A stretch of 64,000 nt of DNA, from NCBI GenBank assembly GCA_026018925.1, contig JAKSZU010000009.1, positions 32,162,583-32,226,582 on the forward strand. The letters are read 5' to 3'. Under the pieces are notes generated by a model. It was not told the origin of the DNA and did no database searches. It saw only the letters and a program-made list of their open reading frames with translations. The stretch is from Tupaia tana (taxonomy: Eukaryota; Chordata; Mammalia; Scandentia; Tupaiidae). The translations under genes were made by a program, and so were the position numbers. Each line of letters begins with the position of its first letter. Within the stretch, counting starts at the first letter, position 1. Positions 22,062 through 33,770 of the stretch are shown piece after piece.

Positions 22062-22318
22062 GGGACTAGCAGTTAGCGTAATGGCTATGTCGCTGGACTC
22101 CCACGTAGTTGACCGAGGTTCACGTCCCGGACCCGGTGGCTTAAAACTCACACCGGGCGCGTGTGCGTGCGTGCCCAAGATCCCGAGAGGAGAATGGAGA
22201 AGGGATTGCGGAGTGACCATCCCCCCTGGGGGGTGATTTCTCGCTTTCTGTCTCTATGTCTCTCTCTGTCTGTCTGGCGAGCGCACGCGCCCTATAGTGA
22301 AAACCTCTCAAAAAAAAG
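22062..22318 (+). mobile_element. SINE-A copy, GCG subfamily
   Basis: GGGACTAGCAGTTAGCG start, B box GGTTCACGTCC at 22117-22127, and the 'TCTCTATGTC' diagnostic. TSD GTGGGGAAG on both sides. Confidence 0.93.
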
Positions 22319-22789
22319 GTGGGGAAGAAGTACAGTAAATTAAAATAATCCAGTTACCCATTAAGCAAATAAACATGCAAAAATTATAACAAGCCCCCTA
22401 CCTTAGGGGAGCACAAGAAAGACCAGTAGCCATGTTTACTCCAATATATTACCCAAAACAAAATTATAAAGCATGCAAAATATGATCTATATATGAGGAA
22501 GAAAAGCAGGCAGCAGAAGCTGCCTATGAGAGCAAGCAGATAATCAGATTTAAAGGACAAAGACTTCAAAGACATTATAAACATGTTCTAAAGAACTAAA
22601 GGAACTTATGTTTAAGTAAGTGAAGAAAGCTATGATTACAAAGTATGATCAAATGGTGATATTAATAAGAAAATAGAAACTACAAAAAAGAACAAAATGA
22701 AAATTCTAAAATTAAAGGTCTGATAATGTAATATATTTGCCAATAATAATTCAAAGAAGTTAGTGAACAGCAAAGTTGTATTGAATTAT

Positions 22790-23076
22790 GGGACCAGCAG
22801 TTGGCATAATGGCTGTGTCGCTGGACTCCCATTTAGTCGACTGTAGTTTGAGTCCCAGACCCGGTGGCTTAAACTCACGCCAGGTGTGTGTGTGCATGTG
22901 TGCCCAAGATACCAGGAGGTGAATGGAGGAAAAGGGATTGTGATGTGGCCATCCCCCCGGGGGGGGTGATTTCTCACTTTCTGTCTCTCTGTCTCTCTCT
23001 GTCTTTCTGGTGAGTGCACGCGCCCCATAGCAAAAACCTTTCTCCAAAATAAAATAATTTTTTTTTAAAAAAAAAA
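22790..23076 (+). mobile_element. SINE-A copy, moderately diverged
   Basis: TSD GTTGTATTGAATTA before and GCTGTATTGGATTA after. B box AGTTTGAGTCC. Confidence 0.92.
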
Positions 23077-23220
23077 GCTGTATTGGATTAATGAAATGAC
23101 CCCAGATAATAACATGGATCAACAGAAACAAATGAAGAAACCATAAATGAGAAATGAGAAGGTTAATATAATAAAAGGTACAAATATAGACATGTTCTCC
23201 TTGCTCCTTTCAATTTTTTT

Positions 23221-23339
23221 AGACATTTATTTACTTATTTATTTATCTGTTGTGATTTTCAAGCTGCCAGGTCAAGGATTTGAACCAGTCAGCCATGTGG
23301 GAATAGAGCACCTTAACTACCATGAGACCTGTTGGCCCC
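23221..23339 (-). mobile_element. SINE-A short form
   Basis: Ends in the minus-strand head 'ATGAGACCTGTTGGCCCC' with B box complement GGATTTGAACC. The long middle body is absent and the tail is (ATTT)n. TSD CTTTCAATTTTTTT / CTCTCAATTTCTTT. Confidence 0.8.
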
Positions 23340-23861
23340 TCCTCTCAATTTCTTTAAAAACCATAAAATTATATAAAGTAATAATTATTACAATGTATTA
23401 TGTTTTTAGCATAAGATATAATATGTATAATTACAATGCCACAATATGAGGGGAAAGAAATAAAGCTACATAGGAGTAGCATTTCTATATCTCATTGGAA
23501 TTAGTATAAATCTGAAGCATATTCTGAAAATATGTATGATAAGCCTTAGAACAACCAGTACAGAAATAACTCAAAACTACAGTGAAAAAAAAATCATTAA
23601 AGAAATGTAAAAACTAAGTTAAAAAATATTCACTTAATGCAAAAGAAAGTGGAAGAGAAATAAAGTAACCAAAGAAACATGAGACATATAGAAAACAAAA
23701 AGTAAAATAGTAGACATAAATCAAATAAATAATAATATTAATTATGGATAAAACAATCCAGTCAAATGGCAGTGGTTGTCAGACTAGATTTTTTAAAAAA
23801 GAAAGCGATTTAACTATATGCTATCTATAGGAAAACATTCTTTACTTTTCTGTTATTATTA

Positions 23862-24080
23862 TCAGAGGGTATATGCACTCACTAGACAGAAAAGACAGAA
23901 AATCCCCTCCAATGGGGTGTGGCATGCCACAATCCTTTCTCCTCTATTTCTCCACTGGGACATATGCCACCTGCACACATCCACCCAGTGTGTTTTTCAA
24001 GCCATTGGGGCCAGGATTCAAGCTACGGTCAGCTATATGGGATCTGGCTCCTTAAACTACTAGGCTACAGGTGCAGCCCA
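23862..24080 (-). mobile_element. Old SINE-A relative
   Basis: Body order of SINE-A ('CAATCCTTTCTCCTCTATTT', 'CAAGCCATTGGGGCCAGGAT') ending TAGGCTACAGGTGCAGCCC. Highly diverged; predates the 'CAGCAGTTAGCG' copies. Confidence 0.8.
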
Positions 24081-24856
24081 TAGAAAAACACACTATAGAT
24101 TCAAAGATACAAATAGAAAAAAAGTAAAAAGGTATATTAAGCAAATCTTAATCAAAGGAAATCAGGATTGGCTATATTAATATTAAATAAAGTAGACCAG
24201 AGTGATGAAAATTACCAGAAAGAGAGAAGGATATTATTAGAAAAGCATCAATCCACCAAGAAGTCATAATGTAATTCCAAATGTTTCTATTCTACACTAG
24301 ATAATAAAGATGCAAAATATATGAGAAGAAATAAGAAAATCACCAATTGTAGTTGAAGACTTAACCACACCTCGCAACAACTGACAAAACAACTAAACAG
24401 AAAATATAGCAAGAATATAAAAAAAATTCAATACTACCATCAACCAAGTTTCATTGACATTTACAGAACAGTGCACTCAAAACAAAATATATCCTCTTTT
24501 TATATGTACATGGGAAATTACCAAGATAGACCATTACCTGCATGAAAATTTTTTTAAAAAAATTTTTAAAAAACTGAAGTCATACCGAGTGTGGTATGTG
24601 AAATCAATGACTCTGAAATCAAACTAGAAATAAATAACAGAAAGATAACATTTAAAAAATGTCCAAATACTTGAAAACAAATCAACATGCTTCTAAATAA
24701 TCCACACTCAAATGGGAACTATCAAAGGAAATAATACTTTGAACTGAATATAAATAAAAATAAGTATATCAAAATTTGAGAGATACAGTTAAAGCAGTGC
24801 TGAAGGGAATTTATATTAGAGTAGAGAAAGTCTCAAAACAATAATCTAAAGTTCTA

Positions 24857-26050
24857 ACACTGGGGAAAATCTAGGAGACACTGGGGTGGGCAAAGACTTC
24901 TTAAGTAAAACCACCAAAGCACAGGCAATAATCCCAAAAATAGACAAATAGAATTCCATCAGATTAAGAAGTTTCTGCACAGTAAAAGACACAGTGACTA
25001 GTATGAATTGACAATCCTTGGAATGGGAGAATGTTTTTGTAAACTATGCCTGAGATAAGGGACTTTTAACCAGAATACACGGGGAATTCAAGTGGCTTAC
25101 CTGGAAGAAAATTATTAACTCAACAGATGGGAAAATGAGCTGAACAAACAATTCTCAAAGGAAGACATATGAACAGCTAAAAAGCATGTAAGGAAATGCT
25201 CAACATCACTCATCATAAGGGAAATGCGGATCAAAACCACAATGAGATACCACCTAACCCCAGTCAGAATATCAAATATTAAAAAAAAAAAAGTGATAAG
25301 TGCTGGCAGGGCTGTGGTGAAAGGGGAACTGTACTACACTGTTACTGGGAATGTAAATTGGTCCAGCCACTGTGGATAACACTATGGAGGTTCCTCAAAG
25401 ATCTACGAATAAACTACCATATGATCTAGCAATTCCACTCCTGGGTATCTATACAAAAGATAGGAGAACACTCAGTTGGAAAAATGCTTGCACATCTATA
25501 TTTATTGCAATGTTATTCACAATTGCTAAGACATGGAACCAACCCAAACGTCCATGAACAGATGAATGGATTGAAAAAGTGTGGAACATATACTCTATAG
25601 AATACTACTCAGTCATAAAAAATTAAATACATAAATAAATAAACAAGATCCTGTATTTGCTAGAAAGTGGATGAATATGGAAGATTTACTGCCAAGTGAA
25701 CCAAACCAGGCTATGAAAGAGAGACATTGTATGTCTCCACTTAATATATACCAACTATCCACACTCTATAGTAGAAACTGCAAGCTTAGAGAATATAGAA
25801 GTATGAAAAAGGATTATGGATACTGGAGACAAGGGAAGAGAGTAGGAGAAGAGAAAGAGTGTGAGGAAAGAAATTAAGAAGAAAAATAGAGAAGCAAGAC
25901 ATTTATGGGACACAGAAATGGATTATTATGTGTTGATGTTAATGTGTATAGTATCCTCAAATGGACTGGTGTGAAGTGTATTCATGTTGAGTAAATTCAC
26001 TTTACAAGCTAAGTGATGTATAGTAATGGAATGTATAAAATGAATTAAAT
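24857..26050 (+). mobile_element. 5'-truncated L1 (L1-C) nested in L1M
   Basis: Begins 'AACACTGGGGAAAATCTAGG' in the ORF2 C-terminal region and ends with the 3' UTR 'ATGTATAGTAATGGAATGTA' plus A-rich tail. The host L1M does not resume at exactly the next base; roughly 20 bp of target appear missing, and I see no clear TSD. Confidence 0.88.
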
Positions 26051-26117
26051 TTTAAAAAAAGAAACCAGAAACAAAATAAACCTAAAACTAGCAGAAGGAA
26101 GAAAATAAAGAGCAGAA

Positions 26118-26357
26118 CTCCAGTCATATCCCTAGCCCAGTGGTAAAGGGAGCTGGATGTCACATGGCCAACTGTGATTTGAATCTTAGTCCCAGTGGCT
26201 TGCAAAAAAAATGCTGGGCACATGTGCACATGTGGCCAAAATCCCAACAAGATGGAGAAATGGAGAAAAATGGACTTCAGTTTGATCATGCCACACTGGC
26301 AGTGCTTTCTTCCCCTCTCTCTGGTGAGTATACAAACCGTCTGGCAATTAAAAAATA
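26118..26357 (+). mobile_element. Old SINE-A relative in L1M
   Basis: Head 'CCCTAGCCCAGTGGTAAAGG', B box TGATTTGAATC, body 'ACATGTGCACATGTGGCC'. TSDs AATAAAGAGCAGAACTC and ATAAAGAGCGAAACTC. Confidence 0.8.
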
Positions 26358-26998
26358 TAAAGAGCGAAACTCAATTAAATTGAAAACAGAAAAACAACAG
26401 AGAAAATAAACAAATAGTTAGCTTTTTGAAAAGATGAATAAAATTGATTGAATGCTAGTAAAACTGACAAGGAGGAAAAAAAAGACATTTCACCAAAGAG
26501 GAGATATGAATAAATAAATACATGACTAGATACTCAATATCATTAGCAATTAATGTAACAGAAATTAAGATCACAATGAGATATCACTACATAGGTATTG
26601 AGTATACTAAAAACACTGACTTGTACACTTTTAAGTGGGTGATTATATTGTAAGTGAATTGTATCTCAATAAGAAAATTAAAAATCAAAGAATAAAATAA
26701 AGCAACGTTCCCCTCCAAACTTGTGATAAATGCTGCTGAGAATGTGCTGAAACTGAATCTCTCATAGTTTGATGTTGGAAATATCAAATTATACAACTAC
26801 TCTGAAAAGTAAAGTTTCTCTTAAAAAGTAAATATATGCTCCCCGTACAACCCACCAACTGTACTCCTCAGTCTTTACCTCAGGAAAGGGAAACTTACAT
26901 CTGCACAAAAATATCTACATGTTTGCTCACAGCAGCTTTATTAGTAATTGTCAAAAACAGAAATTAACCAAAATATCCCTCAATAGGCGAATGGTGAC

Positions 26999-28745
26999 TG
27001 TGGGAGGCTGTGCACCAGCGAGTCTGCCGAGGCCATTTTCATGAGTCTCTTACTATTGCCTGACGGCGCCATGCAGGCAACACAAGCTGGTAAAGATGCT
27101 GCCTCCCATTCTAAGGCAGGGCCTGGACTGGGAAGAAACTGAGGCAGGACCCAGTTTACGAGCCCTCCCTTGTGTCCTTGTACTGGCCGGTATTCAATTT
27201 CTCTGCCGTGAGTTTTACTGTTATTACGGTACCCTGTAAGGGTAAAACATCACCCCCAACCATTACAATAAAGCCAATTAGTGATTTTGTAAGAATGTGG
27301 TTCCCTAAGATTGACACAAGGGCCAGGAAGTTTAAGACTCCCCCACCTGTCTGTTTTTAAGCCAAAATTAACATATAGATTAAGTTAGTATAAACCAAAT
27401 TAGCATTAGAAGCATATGTAGACTCAGTTAGTTTAAGGCTAGTTTTTGTAAATACCCCTTGTTAAAGCTACAGGCCAAAGTTAAGTCATGCTAGGCAAAG
27501 TCAGCACATTTGCCACATAACAGAGACTTAGAGATAAAACAAAAGAACTCACTAATTGACAGACTCAGAAAATAAAATGCAGAAACCCACAGGTTTATAA
27601 AAGGAAAAAGTCTGGCTGGGACAACAGGATAAATAAACCTGAGGGCTCCAGAGAAAGATTACCTTAGCTGGGAGCTCTTATCTAAAACAACAGGTAGTTT
27701 TCAACTACAAAGAGTTTCTCATCTATGTGCTGTTGACTATGAAAAACTGCTAATAAAACATCCTGTGTTGTCTCCTGAGCTACAAGATCATCTTCCTTTC
27801 CCATATAAGATCATAGACTCACCTTATATTGTTGTAATGTATGAATAGTCCATATATTAACTGTGTCTTTACTTAATAAGACAAGATCTCTATCTAGGTC
27901 TTTGCAACCAGCAATGTTATCGCCCTGGCCCAGGACTGAAGTTATCAAACATCCTGCAAGCCCCCTCTTCAAAAGACCCTTCCCAGTAATCAAGATCTAA
28001 GAAGAAGATACAACAGACAAATGAACTTCCTCATCCTGAGAACTGTGATTGATTTTTAACTAATCTGACAAGACAAACAGCATGTTTTATAATTATTATT
28101 TCCATGCTTTGTATACCCTGTTCCTTAGAGTGGGTTTTTTACTACCCCTCACCCCCTTTACTTCCTAAACATCCCTCAATAAATATGTGTGTTTGGTAGC
28201 CGCTGGCGCTGCAGCCTGGAGCTGGTTTTGGCTGTGGCCGGCTGAGAACATGCAAAAGGGCAATGAGGTCTCAGTCTAATTTTTGTCCTGATCACCCGTG
28301 TTGCCTTCCTGTGTACGAGCCACCCCCCACTGCCGAGGCTGGTCCCCAGCAATTGCTATCTTAGGCTCAGAGAGCAAACAATTACACAATGGCAAAGGCC
28401 ATGATTGGCTCCCCTTCAAAACCTCTCCTTCAAAACCATATTCTGATTGGCCACTTCCCATGGTGTTCACCAGTTGGTGAGCTTAGAATCCCTCAGATTT
28501 GCATATCCAGCACCTCATGATTGGTCCACAAAAGCAACCAATCATAACCCACCTTTTACAATCCTTCATTTAACCAATCACCACCCACCAACATGTATAT
28601 AACCACAATCCCTGGCCCACAATAAATGGACAACCCTGAAGAGTTGTAACACTGTGTCGTCCCCGTGTTGTAACATTGCGCTGTTTGTCCCATCTCTCAC
28701 TCCTTCCCTCAGGAAACCTGTTCGACTGTCCTGTGGGTCGGGACA
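26999..28745 (+). mobile_element. LTR-type endogenous retroviral element, non-coding
   Basis: Starts TGTGGGAGG and ends GTCGGGACA, flanked by an exact 6-bp TSD GGTGAC (26993-26998 and 28746-28751). The last 350 bp look like an LTR promoter and R/U5: five CCAAT/ATTGG motifs between 28404 and 28577, TATATAA at 28596-28602, AATAAA at 28621. A second TATA-like/AATAAA set lies at 27595-27640 and AATAAATATG near 28180. So it may be one long LTR, or several LTR pieces fused. I see no primer-binding site, no paired LTR and no gag/pol/env coding. Family not recognised. Confidence 0.65.
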
Positions 28746-28751
28746 GGTGAC

Positions 28752-28923
28752 AAATGATTGCCACATTGCAATCCCTTCTCCTCCGTTTCTCCATTCTCCT
28801 TTCAGGATTTTTGGCACACACACACGCGCACCCAATGTGTTTCTCAAGCAATTGGGTCCAGAATCAAACTGCACAGAGGCCATGTGGGATCCAGCTGCCT
28901 AACCACTATGCCACCAACTGACT
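28752..28923 (-). mobile_element. Old SINE-A fragment beside the LTR element
   Basis: 'CAATCCCTTCTCCTCCGTTT', 'CCAATGTGTTTCTCAAGCAA', ending CACTATGCCACCAACTGACTCC. The 3' part of the SINE is missing on the side facing the LTR element. Confidence 0.75.
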
Positions 28924-28993
28924 CCTCTCTCTACTAATTTTGAAAAATCCTGTGACTCTTCAATTATTTCAAATTTAGAAACAAACTAAATAG

Positions 28994-29237
28994 AAACCAG
29001 CAGTGGTGTGGTGGTTGAGGCACTAGATTCCTACATGGCCGACCATGGTTTGAGTCGCAGACCAGGGGGCTTGAAAATCACACCAGGTACATGTGTATGC
29101 ATGCCCAAGATCCCAGGAAGAGAACTGAGGAGAAGGGATTGTGATGTGACCATCCCCCATGGGGTGGGGTGATTTCTCACTTTCCCTCTCACTGTCTCTC
29201 TCTGATGAGTGCATGCACCCACCCTATGGCAAAAGAA
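28994..29237 (+). mobile_element. SINE-A copy, older subfamily
   Basis: Head GAAACCAGCAGTGGTGTGGTGG with GTTGAGGCACTAGATTCC. TSD ACAAACTAAAT / AAAAACTAAAT. Confidence 0.85.
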
Positions 29238-29239
29238 AA

Positions 29240-29634
29240 AAAAACTAAATTAAATAAATAAGCAAACAAATTAAAATAAAATAAAAATGAAAATGTATCC
29301 TGTGTTAAATATGCCTGGCCAAAATGACCTGCTTCATGGTAGCCTAAACCATGAACTAGGGTTGTCAGTCTTTGCCTCATTCTCTCTACTTGTACCTTCC
29401 CCCTACAACCACATTTTTAGCCTCATGGATTATCACATTTCAAGGCTTGGTTTTGTCCTAATTTACAGACTCATTTTGATTGGACACAAATAGAATTAAT
29501 TTCCTTGGTCTGCCTGTTCCTCTTGCTTCCCTCCACCTGTCCTCTCATCCCCAGTGAATCTAAAGAAAATCACTCTACAAAATCTTAAAGCTCTAAAACA
29601 TTGCTAATACTGCAATTTTCTAAAGTCATATTTC
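29240..29634. other. Unique sequence, no gene seen
   Basis: Mixed-composition DNA with no repeat I can name. The 68-residue frame at 29287-29493 has no recognisable domain. Confidence 0.4.
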
Positions 29635-29845
29635 CCAACAGGTGCTTTATATACATTAATTCATTTCATTGTCACCACAAAATTCTATGAAGGAGGCACC
29701 ATTTTTAGCCCCATTTTATAGATGAGGAAACTGAGAATCACAGACAAAAAGTCACTTGCCCAAAGTCACCCAGCAAATTGATAGCAAAGCTGGAATTCAA
29801 ACCGGGATCTTAAAACTGTGATCTCTACACTGTAATCATAGAATT
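29635..29845 (+). mobile_element. MIR SINE
   Basis: 'GTGCTTTATATACATTAATT', then 'CCATTTTATAGATGAGGAAA' and 'CAAAGTCACCCAGCAAATTG', classic MIR core order and well preserved. Confidence 0.9.
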
Positions 29846-30084
29846 CTCTAAGTACTGACTTAAGTTTCCATGTTTCCTGTCAAGTCACAGCTCTCTTAAG
29901 CTACACAGCTCTCAACCTAGAACTTTAGTCCCCATCATTCTTCTTACCCTGGTTAATCCCTTGGCCTCAAGCCTCAGTGTGGAGACTTCCCATAGAAAGA
30001 CGATGAGATGATGTATGAAAGTGCTAGCATGGTGCCTGGCACATATTAATCTTCCCCTCCAATAAATGGCACTTATTAGTATTT

Positions 30085-30323
30085 TTTAGATGCCACAGGG
30101 CATGTGCACTCACCAGAGAAAGAGAGAAAGAAAGAGAGGCAGAAATCAACCCCCCAAATGAGGCATGGTCATACTGCAATCCCTTCTCTTCTATTTCTCC
30201 ATCTTGTCAGGATGTGGGACATGCATTCACACATCTGACATGTTTTTCAAACCACCAGAGTCAGGATTCAAACTGACAGCCAGGTAGGATCTAGCTCCCT
30301 TAATCACTAGACTATGGAGCTGG
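30085..30323 (-). mobile_element. Old SINE-A relative
   Basis: 'ACAGGGCATGTGCACTCACC', 'CAATCCCTTCTCTTCTATTT', ending ACTAGACTATGGAGCTGGC. Flanked by ATTATTA-type target sequence. Confidence 0.85.
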
Positions 30324-30369
30324 CATTATTATTATTATGATTATTATTATTTACCTAGCCTAATTTCCA

Positions 30370-30530
30370 CTGCCTTAATACAAAGTGTTATTTCCCATTT
30401 TATAAATGAGGAAACTAATGTGCCGAGCAGTTAAGGATCTTGTCCTAAGTCACAGAATCAACAGTGATAAAGGCAATACTCTTACCTAAATTTTCTGGCT
30501 CTAGGCTCATGCTCTTTGCAGTATCAGCAA
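30370..30530 (+). mobile_element. MIR SINE
   Basis: 'CCCATTTTATAAATGAGGAA', then 'GTCACAGAATCAACAGTGAT' and a 'CTGGCTCTAGGCTCATGCTC' end. Confidence 0.8.
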
Positions 30531-30690
30531 GCCTTAACCAGGGCCTTGCATGAGAAACACCTGAATAAACTTTTTCACAGTATATTTGCTTGAGTTCACC
30601 ACCAGAGATTCTCAGTCAGTGTGTCCAGATTAAGATCTAATACACTGAAGAAGGTTCCCCAAGTGATCCTGATGTGAAGAACCATCACAT
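30530..30690 (+). mobile_element. MER5-like hAT fossil
   Basis: 'CTTAACCAGGGCCTTGCATG', 'GAAACACCTGAATAAA', 'CAGAGATTCTCAGTCAGTG' and 'CCCCAAGTGATCCTGATGTG' follow MER5A order. Non-autonomous DNA transposon relic. Confidence 0.6.
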
Positions 30691-31395
30691 TCAACCTTAG
30701 TAATTCCTAGAAGTTTAATCAGTAACCAAGCTTCCAAAATGTACCATCTTGTAATCCATAACTGTCTGTCTTGTCCACACAATATCATGAAAGCCTTTGT
30801 CAAATTCTCTATTAAAACCTAGATGCATCACAGAGACATTGTATACACAGTAGCATTTCTAGTACTCTCAAAGTTGCCAGTTGAAATTAAGGGATTCCAT
30901 AACCAAATAAATTTGAAGATATTCCGCTTTTGAGAGTTTTACAATCCATAGTAGCCTATCAAAGTCTCTGAAAAGTACTACAGTTGAAGAAAGACAAACT
31001 TCATATTTTAAAATTTATTGGATCACAGAAACCTTTATTATGTGGACTACTGATCCATGGAACATAGAAATGTTGGTATTCACAATTCCTCTCATCTAAT
31101 AACTCTGTCTAGAATCCTAATCACAGAAGTAAAATATATTATGTTGTAATTTATTTCATGACTATTTTAATTTCCTCCAAACATATTCTCTCTCCCAGTC
31201 TTTCCCATTTCAATACATGGCATATCCTCCATCTGACTAATGAGGGCAAAAAGCTTGAGCATCCTGAATTATCAAATTAAGGATTTCATAACAAATAATA
31301 CATCAAAGGACCTATAAACTCTACCTATACATTATATGCTGAAATTTTTCACTTCTCTCCATCTCTTTCTCTGTAACAAACCTAAACTAAAACTT
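30691..31395. other. Unique sequence, no gene seen
   Basis: No named repeat and no protein frame. AT-rich throughout. Confidence 0.4.
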
Positions 31396-31399
31396 CACC

Positions 31400-31700
31400 A
31401 CTCACTGCAAAGCCTAATTAGTCTCCATGCCTTCACTCTTCCCCCCAGCACTCACACACTCTACTTTCTACAAAGCAACCATATTATGTTACTCCTTGCT
31501 TAAAGTCAAACAACAACTGTCTATCACAGTTTTGAAACTACCTTCCATGGCTTTATCATGGTCACAAGGTCCTATGTAAACTAGTCCTATGTAAACTCTT
31601 GCCCCCTTACTCACACTACTCTACTATTCTAACTGCACGAGTTTTCTCTTTAATAAGTTGAACTGTATGGAATTGCCATTTTCGTAGGACCTTTAACCCT
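31400..31700 (+). mobile_element. L2 LINE fragment
   Basis: 'AAAGCAACCATATTATGTTA', 'CTCCTTGCTTAAAGTCAAAC', 'CCATGGCTTTATCATGGTCA' and 'CAAGGTCCTATGTAAACTAG' follow the L2 ORF2 3' consensus. Contains a small local duplication of 'CTAGTCCTATGTAAA'. Confidence 0.65.
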
Positions 31701-32341
31701 ATGCACATGTCCATAAAAAGTTCTTCCATTAAATTTAATATATTCAAATGTGCCACCCATTTCCTACTTAAATTCTGACGGATAACTGTCTTCTTATTAA
31801 GAAATATTGCCTAAAATAGGAGTTTAGCTTGAGTTTTAGTGCACATAACCATTTTGAAAATCAGTACAACATCTGTTTCTCCCTGGTTTTCCAAAATCTA
31901 TTCTATTTCCATGATTTCTTAAAGATCTCTAACAGCCTTGTAGCAATCACATCTAGAATCAGGCCCCTGGGACACGAACTGTCTGGACCAAGAGACTTGA
32001 GGACTCTGGGATATAAAATGTTTGTCTGGACCAAGACAACACACTTTAGTTAACACACTGGTGATCATTTCTAGCTTTTGTGATGCAGATATAAGCCAAC
32101 TGGATTTTAAATCATACTTCTTCCTCCCTTGCAATATTAGTCCTACTGACCAGAACCTTGTTCTTAGTGGCCCTCAAAGTAACTCTATAGAACCTCAAGG
32201 CTTTGGAAAATAGTTTGTAAAACATTGTACTGTGAGCTATGTTGCCTCTACTGTAGAAAAAAAAAAAAAACTTTCTACAACCTCTACTTCTAGCAAGATG
32301 GGAATCTCATTACCTGACAATGGCTAATTCACTTATGCCTA
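31701..32341. other. Unique sequence, no gene seen
   Basis: Frames of 63-74 residues on both strands at 31829-32213 overlap one another and lack domain signatures, so I do not call a gene. 'GTCTGGACCAAGA' occurs twice (31981 and 32025). Confidence 0.4.
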
Positions 32342-32357
32342 AATTTTGCCCTTCTTT

Positions 32358-32610
32358 TTTTTTTTTTTTTTTTTGAGAGGCTTTTTGCTGTAGGGCATGT
32401 GCACTCACCAGAAAGACAGAGAGACAGAAAGCGAGAAATCACCTCCCAGGGGGGATGGCCATGCTACAGTCCCTTCTCCTCCATTCTCCTCTGGGGATCT
32501 TGGGCACACATGCACACGCACCGGCGTGAGTTTAAGCCACTGGGTCCAGGACTCAAACCGCGGTGGACTATATGGGAGTTCAGTTAGCCATTACACTAAC
32601 TGCTGGTCCC
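32358..32610 (-). mobile_element. SINE-A copy, left partner of inverted pair
   Basis: Poly-T start and GCTAACTGCTGGTCCC end. The left flank AATTTTGCCCTTCTTT (32342-32357) is not repeated to its right; its match is found inverted at the far side of the spacer, next to the other SINE. Confidence 0.93.
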
Positions 32611-32641
32611 AATAGTTACATTTTTAAAGAAGGGCAAAATT

Positions 32642-32885
32642 GGGACCAGCAGTTAGCATAATGGCTATCATTGCTGGACTGCCACACAGTCAACCGTGGT
32701 TCGAGTCTCGGACCTGGTGGCTTAAACTCATGCCGGGTGCATGTGCGTGCATGCCCAAGATCCCAAGAGGAGAATGGAGGAGAAGGGACAGTGGCGTGGC
32801 CACCCCCCTGGGGGGTGATTTCTCGCTTTCTGTCTCTCTCTTTCTGGTGAGCACATGTACCCTTTAGAAAAACCTCTCCAAAAAT
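32642..32885 (+). mobile_element. SINE-A copy, right partner of inverted pair
   Basis: GGGACCAGCAGTTAGCATAATGG start, B box GGTTCGAGTCT. The right flank ATGTAACTATT (32886-32896) matches the start of the spacer only in inverted form. Confidence 0.93.
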
Positions 32886-32896
32886 ATGTAACTATT

Positions 32897-33770
32897 ACAC
32901 TCATTCTGGTCTGATCATGTTAAAGAGGGACTGATTTTAGAACCATCATCTTATCTTAATCACTGTTCATTTTGATGTCATAGTCATTTGAAAACATCAA
33001 TGTAATCTTCAGGTATACTTTGGAGATGGTACTTCTTCTCCAAATAGCCTCGGAATGCACTATTTCAGCATGCAGATAAACTTTAAGAATGACAAAACAT
33101 GAAATACAATTTTGGATAAAAATATGAAAATAATAGCACTGAATAAATTGATTCCTAAAGTATTCACTAAAGCTACAGACAATATCCAGCAGTATATCAC
33201 ATAATATCTCCCTGTGATAACAGCATCTGAGCCAAAGGGGTTTTTATCTTCAATGTATTTTTGGAACATGTATTTATGAACCAAGTATGTGTTGTTTATT
33301 GAAAAGTGGTTGTTTGGGAATTTGTTATGCTCTACTAAATGAGAATATAAAGGGTAAGAAATAAAGTCCATTATGAGCATAAACACTTGTTCATGCTTCC
33401 TTCCTTTGGTGTTCTGCCTGCTCAGAAATAGGTAAGACCCTTGAGGGATAGGAAAAAGTAAAGAAATGGATTCTGCCCTGAGGGAGTTTATGATCTGGTT
33501 GCACTAACAGACATGTCTGAGAAATAAAATAATACAATAAATGTGACAAGGTTGCTAATCAGCACTCAAGGAGCTTTGACGCCAGAAATATTTTATTGGG
33601 CTACTTGACCAGAGATAGCAGTAAGAGAAAGGGCAAAGGGAAGAAATATTTAACAAAGAATGTAAAGTTATATGTTGGAAAAAGAGAAATAACTAAATAA
33701 ACAAACAAATAAAAGGGGGAAAAAATAAAGCGACTAGACCTAAACTAGGACTTAAGAAATTACTAGGGTT
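32897..33770. other. Unique sequence with one antisense open frame
   Basis: Holds a 108-residue minus-strand frame (33060-33386) with hydrophobic C-terminal stretches. AT-rich, with no Kozak-like or splice support that I can judge, so it is not called as a gene. 33420-33540 resembles a diverged mammalian-wide repeat. Confidence 0.35.

Larger units (their letters stand above)
21386..26992 (+). mobile_element. Old L1 (L1M-type), interrupted
   Basis: From about 23470 the ORF2 endonuclease-to-RT part is recognisable ('CAATCCACCAAGAAGTCATA', 'AACTAGAAATAAATAACAG'). It is split by L1-C (24857-26050) and resumes with 'CCTAAAACTAGCAGAAGG' at 26075. The C-terminal and 3' UTR remains run to 26992 ('CCCTCAATAGGCGAATGG'). 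The part before 23470 (21386-22790) is only tentatively 5' L1M sequence. Confidence 0.65.

Noticed and set aside
28298..28902. Frames in and beside the LTR element that might be gag or env pieces
   Set aside because: They are short, lie in the LTR promoter and an old SINE, and show no retroviral motif.
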